Translations under genes and position numbers: made by a program
Notes under the pieces: model-generated
Databases searched by the model: none
The model's input: only the letters and a program-made list of their open reading frames with translations
Told to the model about the DNA's origin: nothing
In this document: in pieces, positions 8,189 through 15,431 of the stretch
Layout: each line of letters opens with the position of its first letter
How positions within the stretch are numbered: position 1 is the stretch's first letter
From: DATKYV01 sp035528275
Lineage (GTDB): Bacteria > Acidobacteriota > Terriglobia > UBA7540
Direction: 5' to 3'
Length of the DNA: 18,640 bases
Assembly (NCBI GenBank): GCA_035528275.1
Contig: DATKYV010000021.1
Coordinates: 1 to 18,640 of the forward strand

Positions 8189-8204
8189 TCCGTCAGCTGA
8201 CGGA
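8189..8204. promoter_or_regulatory. perfect 16-bp palindrome
   Basis: TCCGTCAGCTGACGGA reads identically on both strands. It is the longest perfect gapless dyad I noticed in the window and lies about 185 bases upstream of acnA. It could be an operator for a dimeric regulator, or form a 6-bp stem with an AGCT loop in RNA. Several GTTCGT/ATTCGT motifs surround it. No binding protein can be assigned. Confidence 0.45.
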
Positions 8205-8337
8205 TTCGTCTAGGGTTCGTTTTGAGTTCGTTTTTCTGAGCCGACCTTGTGTTTTCAACAACTTGGTGGCTTTGTTTTTGCAAAATGACATCCTTAGTAT
8301 TTTCCCCGGCTTATTAAGTATTGTGGAGCAGGTTCCG

Positions 8338-8424
8338 TCTGCTGCTTCGGTCCGGCAGAGTGAAAATCGCAAGTTCGATTCCCTAACCCTCGTCGGTTCC
8401 GCTAACAATAGGGCCTCGGGCCCT
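8338..8424. other. hairpin cluster, possible structured RNA
   Basis: Three short stems follow each other. TCTGCTG (8338-8344) pairs with CGGCAGA (8353-8359), one G-U pair, over a loop containing TTCG. AATCG (8365-8369) pairs with CGATT (8376-8380). AGGGCC (8410-8415) pairs with GGCCCT (8419-8424) over TCG. The TTCGATTCC near 8374-8382 resembles a tRNA T-loop but lacks a pairing 5' arm. No promoter or U-run is linked to it, so a transcript is speculative. Confidence 0.25.
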
Positions 8425-8428
8425 TTGC

Positions 8429-8463
8429 CTTCTGACTTCTGACTCCCGGCTTCTGGCTTCTGC
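8429..8463. repeat. degenerate heptamer repeat run, CTTCTGA family
   Basis: Five adjacent 7-base units: CTTCTGA, CTTCTGA, CTCCCGG, CTTCTGG, CTTCTGC. It is the third 7-base-periodic run in this intergenic stretch, again with a different consensus. Confidence 0.7.
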
Positions 8464-8649
8464 CGCACAATCCACCCCATTGAATCCTAATCCTGTCAAA
8501 TGCGACCATGGAGAACAGTGAGAAAGTTGAGACACTTTGCTGTGGGGCGAGATTACTTGAATGGACGGCGTGCGGGGATTGGCGAGCGGCGAAGTCCTGA
8601 CATCTTTCGACCGCAACGAAGAAGTCTCCGGCTCTATCGATTCCCTTGT

Positions 8650-11631
8650 TTACTCCGCCCCGATCAGGCGGCGATAGACATAGCGGACCTCTTGCTGTGT
8701 TTGGCGGAGGCGCGCGGCGAGGGTCTCACCTTCTGAAGTCAAGCCCCAGCGGCGCGCCAGGCGCGCGACGGCATCGGCGTGACCGACGTGCTCGGGCAGC
8801 CCCGCAGCAGATCTTCCCGTGACCAGCCGAATGGCGTGATCCACAGAGCGGAGGAATTCAACGCCCCGAATCAGTATTTCGGCATCCTCCGGATTCAGCA
8901 GACCGGCCGAGCGCAGTGCGGCGACTTGCCGGGCCTGATTACAGCCGGGGGGAAGCGTCACGCGATGGCGCAACCGCAAACACGAGACGGCGAAGTCGAT
9001 GTCGTAATAGCCGCCGGGCGCCGTTTTGGTGTTGGAGGGGGGGGCCAAGACCTCTTTCTCCAGCCGACGCCGCATCTCCTGGAGTTCAGCCTCGAGTTCC
9101 GCGTGAGATCCGAAACGCTCGAGAACCCGGGCGACCACGAGCGAGACCATCTCTCGGGCAAGCTCGATGTTCCCGGCCGCGGGAGTGGCCTTCAAGTAGG
9201 TGAGCGCTTCCCAGGCGTGCGCCGAGTCGCCGAGATAATTCAGGAGCGCGTCCAGAGTGGTGACCAGTTCCCCCTCCTGGCCGCGGGGCCGCAACCGCGT
9301 ATCGACGGAGAAGACCGCTCCGTCACGGGTGTAACTGGAGAGCACATCAATAATCTCCGCAGCCAGGCGCGTCCACTGGGCCACCTCATCGCGCGGCGTA
9401 CCCGTCGGCTGACGGGCAACAAAAACCAGGTCAGCGTCCGAGGCCAAATCGAATTCGTTAAGGCCCAGGCGTCCGAGGCCGAGGACTGCAAAACCCATTT
9501 CCGCGGGGTCGCGCACCCCTCCGGGAAGAATCCCGCCCAGCGACTGCACGGCAATCGACACCGCCGTGGAGATACAGCGCAAGGCGAGCGCCGACCATCG
9601 GCCCAAAGCAGTATAGGCAGAGCCCGTTGCCGTGAGGTCCGCCGCGCCCAACTCCAACACGCCTGCCCGGAAGTGCCGCCTGAGCAGGGCCATCTTTTCG
9701 CGCGTTCCCAGGCCGCTCTCACCGCTCCAGGAAAGGGGCGGCAACCCCGCCGGGACCTCAATCCCTATCTCCATCTGCGAGGGGCCTTCCGCCGAGGCGG
9801 CCGGGGCTGCGTCCAGCGCCGCGAGGTCTTCGGGATGATGGACGATCAGGTCAGCCAGGTATTCGCTGGCGCTGATCACCTCCAGCGCGCGTCGCAGGCG
9901 CTCAGGATGCTCCCGGATGAGGGCGAATTTCTCCGAGGATTCCAGGAGCGCCGCGAATAACCGGGTGACGTCCTTTCGGACCCGCACGCCCAATGGGGTC
10001 TCGCGCACCAAGCCGGCCAGTTCCGGGGCCTGCGCCTCCAGGAATCGCAGCGTGGAATCGAAGGAGGAAAAACTGAAGTCCCCGCCCATTGAGGGGACCG
10101 GCTTGAGATAAAAGGCCGCGCCGGGCACCGAAGCCACGCGAGGGTGGATCACCCTCTCATGGATATCGCCGACGCGCGCGAAGGCCTGGTGAAGCTCGTG
10201 AAGGAGGACGTCTCCCGGGCGCATGGCGGCGGCCGCCTGAATTCCCACGCGCCGCGCCAGCCGGTCGAGCGCCGCGCGGTCGGCAGGCAGCCGGTGGCTC
10301 TGATGGCCAATTTCCAACTGGATCTGGTGTTCGGTCCTGCGAAGAAATTCGTAGGAGGAGGTCAGCGCCGCGTAGTCGCGGTCGGAGAGCCAGCCCTTGT
10401 CGTTCAGTTTGCGCAGCGCGAAGAGGGTGCCGCCGGAGCGAACCCAGGGGTCGTGGCCGCCGTGCAGGCGCTGGAGGCACTGAGTGAGGAATTCAATGTC
10501 GCGAATGCCGCCCGCGTGCCGCTTGACGTCAATGGAGTCGTCACGGCTTTCGCGGAGTTTCTTGGAAATCTTCTCGCGCGCCCAGAGCACGCTTTCAATG
10601 GCCGCAAAATCCGTGGGAGCGCCGTAGATGTAAGGCTCGACGCTGTGCAGGAACTCGCGCGTCAGGCGGACGTCACCGGCCGAATGGCGCGCCTTAATCA
10701 GCATCTGAAGCTCCCAGTCGCGCGCCCTGTGTTCGTAATACTCGACCGCCGACTTCAGAGAAATCGCCAGATCGCCCTGGTCGCCCTCCGGCCTCAGCCG
10801 GACGTCGACGCGGAAAACCGATCCATGGTGCGTGGTCTGGGTGATTGTCCGGGTGACGGCGTGCGCCAAGCGGACGAAATATTCCTTGTTGGCGATGACG
10901 GAATCCGGTTCGCTGCCGCCGGCGGTTTCACCGTCCTGAGAATAGAGAAAGAGCAGGTCGATGTCGGAACTGTAATTCAATTCGTTCCCGCCCAGCTTGC
11001 CGAGCGAGAGGATGCTGAAGCCGCTGCGTACGATGCGGCCCGCCGCGTCGCGGTACTGCGGCTGGCCGTAGCGTTTCTCCAGCTCCTGGTCGCAATAGAT
11101 CACCGCGTTGGTCAGGATAACGTCCGCCAGGGCGGAGAGCTCCTGCGTAGTCTCCCCCAGAGTCGAAAGGCGGAGGACATCCTTCAGCACGATGCGCAAA
11201 TAGTTGCGCTGCTTAAAGAGCGCCAGCTGGGCGGAAAGCCAGTGGTCCGGGCTGGTGGTCGCCAGGCGGGCGAAGTCCTGCATCAGATCTTCTTTCGACT
11301 TGAGCTTGGTGAAGTTCCGGTCGCGCGCGAATTGGACGGGGAGGCCGGGGTCGGCGAGGAAGGCTTCGGCCAGGAACTTGCTGTGCCCGAAAATCGCCAC
11401 CAGATAAGTCAGCGCCGCGGGATGCTGCGTCAGATCCGCCAGGGCGCCGGTGGCGGATTGCTGAGAATACCGCTCCAGTAGATTCACCGCGCCGTCGGGA
11501 TCAGGAGAGGTGGAAAGCAGCGACGCCAGGGGGACCATGAGGCTCGGAGAGAGCTGCTTCTCCAGTCTCGCCAGGTTCGCCTGAGCTTTGGCGGTATCCT
11601 GAAATGGGACGGCGGAAAATTCCTTGAGCAT
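8650..11631 (-). CDS. glnE: bifunctional glutamine synthetase adenylyltransferase/deadenylase
   Basis: GlnE, 993 residues (E. coli 946), adds AMP to and removes it from glutamine synthetase in response to PII and glutamine, thereby setting GS activity. It has the expected two-nucleotidyltransferase layout. The N-terminal domain carries GKLGGNELNYSSDID (211-225, Asp223 and Asp225), the adenylyl-removing half. The second copy, GRLGLNEFDLASDAD (about 717-731), is the adenylylating half. Each is followed by its helical GlnD-like PII-uridylyltransferase region. The ATG at 11631 has no Shine-Dalgarno, but a TATAAT box ends only 9 bases before it, which suggests a leaderless or near-leaderless message. 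The upstream gene on the same strand is glnA, its substrate, separated by a terminator. Confidence 0.93.
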   Translation of the reverse strand: MLKEFSAVPFQDTAKAQANLARLEKQLSPSLMVPLASLLSTSPDPDGAVNLLERYSQQSATGALADLTQHPAALTYLVAIFGHSKFLAEAFLADPGLPVQFARDRNFTKLKSKEDLMQDFARLATTSPDHWLSAQLALFKQRNYLRIVLKDVLRLSTLGETTQELSALADVILTNAVIYCDQELEKRYGQPQYRDAAGRIVRSGFSILSLGKLGGNELNYSSDIDLLFLYSQDGETAGGSEPDSVIANKEYFVRLAHAVTRTITQTTHHGSVFRVDVRLRPEGDQGDLAISLKSAVEYYEHRARDWELQMLIKARHSAGDVRLTREFLHSVEPYIYGAPTDFAAIESVLWAREKISKKLRESRDDSIDVKRHAGGIRDIEFLTQCLQRLHGGHDPWVRSGGTLFALRKLNDKGWLSDRDYAALTSSYEFLRRTEHQIQLEIGHQSHRLPADRAALDRLARRVGIQAAAAMRPGDVLLHELHQAFARVGDIHERVIHPRVASVPGAAFYLKPVPSMGGDFSFSSFDSTLRFLEAQAPELAGLVRETPLGVRVRKDVTRLFAALLESSEKFALIREHPERLRRALEVISASEYLADLIVHHPEDLAALDAAPAASAEGPSQMEIGIEVPAGLPPLSWSGESGLGTREKMALLRRHFRAGVLELGAADLTATGSAYTALGRWSALALRCISTAVSIAVQSLGGILPGGVRDPAEMGFAVLGLGRLGLNEFDLASDADLVFVARQPTGTPRDEVAQWTRLAAEIIDVLSSYTRDGAVFSVDTRLRPRGQEGELVTTLDALLNYLGDSAHAWEALTYLKATPAAGNIELAREMVSLVVARVLERFGSHAELEAELQEMRRRLEKEVLAPPSNTKTAPGGYYDIDFAVSCLRLRHRVTLPPGCNQARQVAALRSAGLLNPEDAEILIRGVEFLRSVDHAIRLVTGRSAAGLPEHVGHADAVARLARRWGLTSEGETLAARLRQTQQEVRYVYRRLIGAE

Positions 11632-11640
11632 TCCGAGAGC

Positions 11641-11646
11641 ATTATA
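11641..11646 (-). promoter_or_regulatory. -10 box of a probable leaderless glnE promoter
   Basis: On the minus strand TATAAT occupies 11646-11641, leaving 9 bases before the glnE ATG. Transcription would begin within about 0-4 bases of the start codon. A partial -35 (CGGACA) lies 15 bases upstream, shorter than ideal. The perfect -10, the missing ribosome site and the terminator upstream agree with each other. Confidence 0.5.
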
Positions 11647-11735
11647 GCGCGGGCCGCCCTTTGTCCGTTGTTAGTTGTCTGCGGTCAGCGGTTCCGCGGA
11701 CGCTGGCCGCTCTCATTGCGGATAGCGCTCGGTCA

Positions 11736-11778
11736 ACAAAAACAGAGGGCCAGAAAGGCTGCAAGCCCTCCTGGCCCG
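11736..11778 (-). terminator. Rho-independent terminator after glnA
   Basis: Read on the minus strand, GGGCCAG (11777-11771) pairs with CTGGCCC (11753-11747). An inner GGCT/AGCC stem with a 3-base loop lies between them, and TCTGTTTTTGTT follows the stem. It lies about 50 bases after the glnA stop codon and should separate glnA from glnE transcription. Confidence 0.75.
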
Positions 11779-11828
11779 GCAACTCCTCCCCTCGGCGGCC
11801 CGCCAAGGACGACGGACAAGGGGCAATC

Positions 11829-13238
11829 CTAAATATCGTAGTACAGTGCGAACTCGTACGGGTGCGGCCGCGTGCTGATCGCCTGGACCTCGTTCTTCAT
11901 CTTGTAGTCGATCCAGGTTTCGAGCAGTTCCTCGCTGAAGACGTCGCCCTTGAGGAGGAAATCGTGGTCCTTCTCCAGTGCCCGGAGCGATTCCTCGAGC
12001 GAGCCCGGCATGGACGGCACCTTCTTGAGCTCCTCGGGACCCAGGTCGTAGATGTCCTTATCGAGAGGCTCGCCGGGATCGATCTTGTTTTCGATGCCGT
12101 CAAGCCCGGCCATCATCATAGCGGCAAAAGCCAGATAGGGATTGCACGAGGGGTCCGGCGGGCGATACTCAATCCGCTTCGCCTTGGGGCTGGCCGAGTA
12201 CATGGGGATGCGGACCGCGGCGCTGCGGTTGCGACGTGAGTACGCCAGATTGACGGGAGCTTCGAAGCCCGGCACCAGGCGCTTGTAGGAATTTGTGGTC
12301 GGGGCAATCAAGGCCGCCAAGGCCGGCGAGTGCTTCAACAAACCTCCGATATACCACAGAGCTGTTTGGCTGAGGCCGGCGTACTTATCACCCGCAAAGA
12401 GCGGTTTGCCGCCCTTCCAGAGGCTCTGGTGCGTGTGCATGCCCGAGCCGTTGTCCTGGTAAATCGGTTTGGGCATAAAGGTGACCGTCTTGCCGTATTG
12501 ATACGCCACGTTGCGAATGATGTACTTGTAGAGCATCATTCCGTCGGCGGATTTAACGAGAGAATTGAATTTCTGATCGATTTCCGCCTGCCCGCCGGTG
12601 GCGACTTCGTGGTGATGGCACTCGATCACCAAGCCCGCCTTCTCCATGACCACCACCATTTCACTGCGCAGGTCCTGATAGTGGTCGGTGGGAGGAACGG
12701 GGAAATAGCCTTCCTTGTAACGCGGCCGGTAACCCAGGTTGTCCTTTTCGCGCCCGGAATTCCAACGCCCTTCCTCGGCGTCGATGAAGTAATAGCCGTG
12801 CTGCTGCGCCTGGTCGAACCGCACGTTGTCAAAGATGAAAAACTCCGCTTCGGCGCCGAAATAGGCGGTGTCGCCGATTCCCGTGTAAGCGAGGTAGGCT
12901 TCCGCTTTCTTGGCGACGTTGCGCGGGTCCTTCGCGTAGTGCTGCTTGGTGACCGGGTCAATGATGTCGCCGATCATCACCAGGGTCGGGATGTCGTTGA
13001 AGGGGTCGACCATATACCAGCTCGGGTCGGGCACGAGAAGCATGTCGCTTTCGTGAATGGCGGCCCAGCCGCGGATGCTGGAACCGTCCATCCCGAACCC
13101 GTCTTCAAAAGAGCTTTCATCGAGTTGATGGATGGGAAAGGAAATGTGATGCCACAAACCGGGCAAGTCAGTGAACCGAATATCGAAGAGCTTGACGTTG
13201 TTAGCGGCGGCAAACTCCAGGACGGTCTTCACGTTCAT
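11829..13238 (-). CDS. glnA: glutamine synthetase type I
   Basis: Type I glutamine synthetase, 469 residues, the length of the E. coli enzyme. It makes glutamine from glutamate, ammonia and ATP as a dodecamer in the cytoplasm. Visible signatures are GMDGSSIRGW (with the ammonium-site Asp), EAEFFIFD (metal Glu), the catalytic-loop region and NRSAAVRIP (Arg residues for substrate). Tyr397, in the segment DKDIYDLGPEE, is exactly the residue adenylylated in E. coli, so this is the GSI-beta form controlled by GlnE, which is encoded next. GGAGG lies 4 bases before the ATG. A good sigma70 promoter lies about 75 bases upstream, and a terminator follows the gene. I see no clear sigma54 (GG-N10-GC) element in the leader. 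Confidence 0.96.
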   Translation of the reverse strand: MNVKTVLEFAAANNVKLFDIRFTDLPGLWHHISFPIHQLDESSFEDGFGMDGSSIRGWAAIHESDMLLVPDPSWYMVDPFNDIPTLVMIGDIIDPVTKQHYAKDPRNVAKKAEAYLAYTGIGDTAYFGAEAEFFIFDNVRFDQAQQHGYYFIDAEEGRWNSGREKDNLGYRPRYKEGYFPVPPTDHYQDLRSEMVVVMEKAGLVIECHHHEVATGGQAEIDQKFNSLVKSADGMMLYKYIIRNVAYQYGKTVTFMPKPIYQDNGSGMHTHQSLWKGGKPLFAGDKYAGLSQTALWYIGGLLKHSPALAALIAPTTNSYKRLVPGFEAPVNLAYSRRNRSAAVRIPMYSASPKAKRIEYRPPDPSCNPYLAFAAMMMAGLDGIENKIDPGEPLDKDIYDLGPEELKKVPSMPGSLEESLRALEKDHDFLLKGDVFSEELLETWIDYKMKNEVQAISTRPHPYEFALYYDI

Positions 13239-13310
13239 GGAACCTCCATAAAAATATCTTTTGCGCGCGATAAGCCAATCAGATGCAGGCTGATGTGATA
13301 TCGGCCCGCC

Positions 13311-13339
13311 AACATATCGCGCACCGTAGTTTGTGTCAA
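13311..13339 (-). promoter_or_regulatory. sigma70-type promoter of glnA
   Basis: On the minus strand TTGACA (13339-13334) and TATGTT (13316-13311) are separated by exactly 17 bases. The predicted start near 13304 gives a leader of about 65 bases. The leader contains a small hairpin (ATCAG 13278-13282 with CTGAT 13290-13294). A perfect 8-bp inverted repeat (GCGCGATA 13265-13272, TATCGCGC 13315-13322) has one arm overlapping the -10. Confidence 0.65.
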
Positions 13340-13496
13340 GCCCCGGTTCTGGGGGATTTTTGAGCTGATTTTCTTCCGTCGCCGGATGCCTCTTATTCTC
13401 TCCGAGACCAGGCGCTGCGGGGTCCGGGCGGTGCCGTCGGCAGGCGGATGGCGGGGCCTTCGGAAGCCGTCGGGCGGCCCAAAATCCAGAATTCCG

Positions 13497-13545
13497 TTGA
13501 CACTTTTCTCGGCTTTTTGTTAGCTTACAAAACTATTCGTATGTT
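13497..13545 (+). promoter_or_regulatory. promoter region of the decarboxylase/DHS-like unit
   Basis: This is an AT-rich patch in GC-rich DNA. Two overlapping candidates are visible: TTGACA (13497-13502) with a poor -10 (TAGCTT, 18-base spacer), and TTGTTA (13517-13522) with TATGTT (13540-13545) at a 17-base spacer. I cannot decide between them. Confidence 0.4.
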
Positions 13546-13635
13546 CACTGATAAAATGCGACCTTCCGCTTATTGCCGACGACGGAATGGGAAAATCAGC
13601 GGGGGAAGGATCTCCCGAAGGGCGGTCCAAAAGAA

Positions 13636-14190
13636 ATGTTCGTCGCAAAGAGGATGTTCCTGACCAAGGGTGTAGGTAAGCACCGGGAGAAGCTGACGAG
13701 CTTCGAGCTGGCGCTGCGCTCGGCGGGGATTGCGGCCTGCAACTTGGTTCGCGTCTCCAGCATTGTTCCCCCGCGCTGCAAGCTGTTGTCGCGCGCCGAG
13801 GGCGTGAAGGAGCTGCGGCCGGGACAGGTGACCTTCTGCGTGATGAGCGAGAACTCCACGCGGGAGCCCCACCGCCTGATCGCCGCCTCGGTGGGCATCG
13901 CCCTTCCCTCAGACCGCAACATGTTCGGGTATCTCTCGGAGCACCACTCGTTCGGCGAAACGGAGGAGGTTGCGGGCGATTACGCGGAGGAGCTGGCCGC
14001 CGAGATGCTGGCCACGACCCTCGGTGTGGAGTTCGATCCCGACCGGAGTTGGGACGAGAAGAAGGCGATCTACCGGATTTCCAACAAGATCGTCCGAACC
14101 ATGCAAATCACCCAGTCGGCGATTGGCGACAAGCGAGGCCTCTGGTCCACGGTCCTCGCCGCGTCGATTCTCCTGGGCGTCGACGAGTGA
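13636..14190 (+). CDS. pdaD: pyruvoyl-dependent arginine decarboxylase
   Basis: This PdaD-family enzyme (184 residues from this start) decarboxylates arginine to agmatine, the entry to agmatine-based polyamine synthesis. The chlamydial AaxB protein in the same family works in acid resistance. The proenzyme cleaves itself between two serines to create the pyruvoyl group; here the site is Ser41-Ser42 in RVSSIVPP. Other family stretches are FLTKGVGKHREKLTSFELAL at the start, RLIAASVGIA, YLSEHHSFGE (Glu102, likely the counterpart of the catalytic Glu) and the AEEMLATTLG-like helix. The frame is open to TTG 13573, but the added 21 residues look non-coding; GAAGGG lies 13 bases before ATG 13636. 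Downstream, 103 bases away on the same strand, is the DHS-like gene, suggesting a joint polyamine role. Confidence 0.88.
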   Translation: MFVAKRMFLTKGVGKHREKLTSFELALRSAGIAACNLVRVSSIVPPRCKLLSRAEGVKELRPGQVTFCVMSENSTREPHRLIAASVGIALPSDRNMFGYLSEHHSFGETEEVAGDYAEELAAEMLATTLGVEFDPDRSWDEKKAIYRISNKIVRTMQITQSAIGDKRGLWSTVLAASILLGVDE

Positions 14191-14293
14191 GCCGCCCGGG
14201 CCAGACGACAACAGGCATCGACAACCATTAGCCCGCACCGACCCGAAGTTCCCGCCCAGGTGCGGACGTCAGAACGACTGCAAGGGGGAAGGC

Positions 14294-15331
14294 ATGCGCA
14301 AGCACGAAATCCTATCCACACCCACGCAACCGCTCGTCGTGGACCGGAAAAAGAACGTCGCAGCCCTGCTTGAGAAGATGCAGGGGATCTCCTTTCAGGG
14401 CAGGAACCTGGCCGACGCCTACCAGGTCTGGAAACGCATGCTGCAAGACCGTGTCATGATCATGATGGGCATGTCCGGCGCCATGGTGCCCGCCGGCATG
14501 CGGCGCCTGGTTGTGTTTCTCATCAAAAACCGCCTGATCGATTGCCTGGTTTCCACCGGCGCAAACTTCTTCCACGATATTCACGAAACACTGGGCCGAT
14601 TGCATTTCCAGTGCTCTCCCAACATCGACGACGTGGTGCTCCAGGAGCGCCTGATCGACCGCATGTACGACACGCTCGCCGATGAGGAGGAGTTCCGGGA
14701 AGAGGACGCCTGGATCGGCCGCTTTGCCGCCGGCCTCGACCAGTCGCGACCCTACACGACGCGCGAATTCCTCAATCTGCTTGGCAAGGAGATTTCCAAG
14801 CGCGCCAAGGAAGACGGCATCGTTACGGCCGCCTACAAGGCCAACATTCCGCTTTATTGTCCCGCTATCGGAGACTCCTCGATCGGCATCGGGATCGCGG
14901 AAAACCGCCACTTGAGGAAGAACCGGTTCACCTTCGACGTCATCGGAGACGTTCTGGAAACCGCGAGGCTGGCGGGTGAGTCGCCCAGCAGCGGGGTGGT
15001 CTATTTCGGCGGGGGAACACCCAAGAATTTCGTTCAGCAAAGCGAGGTGACCGCCACCTTCATGCGGCAGGCGCACAATGGGCACAAATACGCCTTGCAG
15101 GTGGTGACTGATGCGCCTCACTGGGGCGGGCTCTCCGGGTGTACGTTCGAGGAAGCGCAAAGCTGGGGAAAGATCGCCCATGACGCCAGCATGATCACCG
15201 TCCACTGCGATTCCACCATCGCCATGCCCATTCTGGTCACCGCGCTTTCCGAGAGTGCCGGGCTGATTCGCCAGCGCAAGAAGCCGGTTTTCAAGATGGG
15301 GCGTACACTCAGTTTTTCTTTCCCCAAGTAA
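14294..15331 (+). CDS. deoxyhypusine synthase-like protein (bacterial type)
   Basis: Deoxyhypusine synthase family protein, 345 residues, NAD-dependent. Classical DHS moves an aminobutyl group from spermidine to eIF5A; bacteria lack eIF5A, and some relatives make homospermidine instead. Seen here are the NAD-site region STGANFFHD (87-95), CPAIGDSS (189-196), FGGGTPKN (238-245) and SWGK (290-293), whose Lys293 matches the catalytic Lys329 of human DHS; Trp291 and Glu287 match Trp327 and Glu323. However, the positions of human Asp243, His288 and Asp316, which contact spermidine, hold Ile199, Asn245 and Leu280. The substrate is therefore probably not handled as in DHS. GGGGAAGG precedes the ATG. 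The frame is open to 13970, but that part overlaps pdaD in another frame and is Arg/Ser-rich shadow. The exact product is unknown to me. Confidence 0.85.
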   Translation: MRKHEILSTPTQPLVVDRKKNVAALLEKMQGISFQGRNLADAYQVWKRMLQDRVMIMMGMSGAMVPAGMRRLVVFLIKNRLIDCLVSTGANFFHDIHETLGRLHFQCSPNIDDVVLQERLIDRMYDTLADEEEFREEDAWIGRFAAGLDQSRPYTTREFLNLLGKEISKRAKEDGIVTAAYKANIPLYCPAIGDSSIGIGIAENRHLRKNRFTFDVIGDVLETARLAGESPSSGVVYFGGGTPKNFVQQSEVTATFMRQAHNGHKYALQVVTDAPHWGGLSGCTFEEAQSWGKIAHDASMITVHCDSTIAMPILVTALSESAGLIRQRKKPVFKMGRTLSFSFPK

Positions 15332-15431
15332 ACGAAGCCTCCACTCCCGCACCAGCCTTCACTCGACGTCGAAACACGGGGAGCACCTTCAGCCGCCTGG
15401 CAGCCCTTCCTCGGGCGGAGCAGGCAGGGAA

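Larger units (their letters stand above)
8005..8649. other. 645-base gene-free stretch between acnA and glnE
   Basis: Short open frames exist here (for example 8176-8442 on + and 8383-8616 on -), but none shows a domain, a good ribosome site or codon use like the neighbours, so I call no gene. The stretch is more AT-rich than its surroundings. It contains three runs of 7-base-periodic repeats, a perfect 16-bp palindrome and a cluster of hairpins at 8338-8424. A weak -10-like TAAAAT on the minus strand (8022-8027) may serve acnA, but I see no matching -35. I see no convincing terminator for glnE. Confidence 0.7.
13239..13635. other. divergent intergenic region between glnA and the arginine decarboxylase gene
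   Basis: About 400 bases without a supported gene separate two divergent units. The glnA promoter and dyad occupy 13265-13339. The middle (13340-13490) is GC-rich with no feature I can name. An AT-rich patch (13495-13560) holds the likely promoter of the plus-strand pair. The arginine decarboxylase frame is open from a TTG at 13573, but family similarity begins only near the ATG at 13636. Confidence 0.6.

Noticed and set aside
8365..8400. tRNA-like T-loop (TTCGATTCC) upstream of acnA
   Set aside because: The 5' side of the T-stem (GCAAG) does not pair with CCCTA, and no acceptor, D-arm or anticodon arm could be drawn.
8176..8442. 88-residue open frame on + in the acnA-glnE gap
   Set aside because: It runs through the palindrome and hairpins, has no ribosome site, odd composition and no recognisable domain.
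8508..8600. 30-codon small open frame on + starting ATGGAGAAC
   Set aside because: No ribosome site or promoter was seen and there is no support beyond being open.
10144..11481. 445-residue open frame on + opposite glnE, and a similar 393-residue one at 8779-9960
   Set aside because: Both lie antisense within glnE, have no family motifs or ribosome sites, and mirror its codon pattern.
13970..14293. 108-residue N-terminal extension of the DHS-like frame
   Set aside because: It overlaps pdaD in another frame, is Arg/Ser/Pro-rich, and a good ribosome site and family start occur at 14294.
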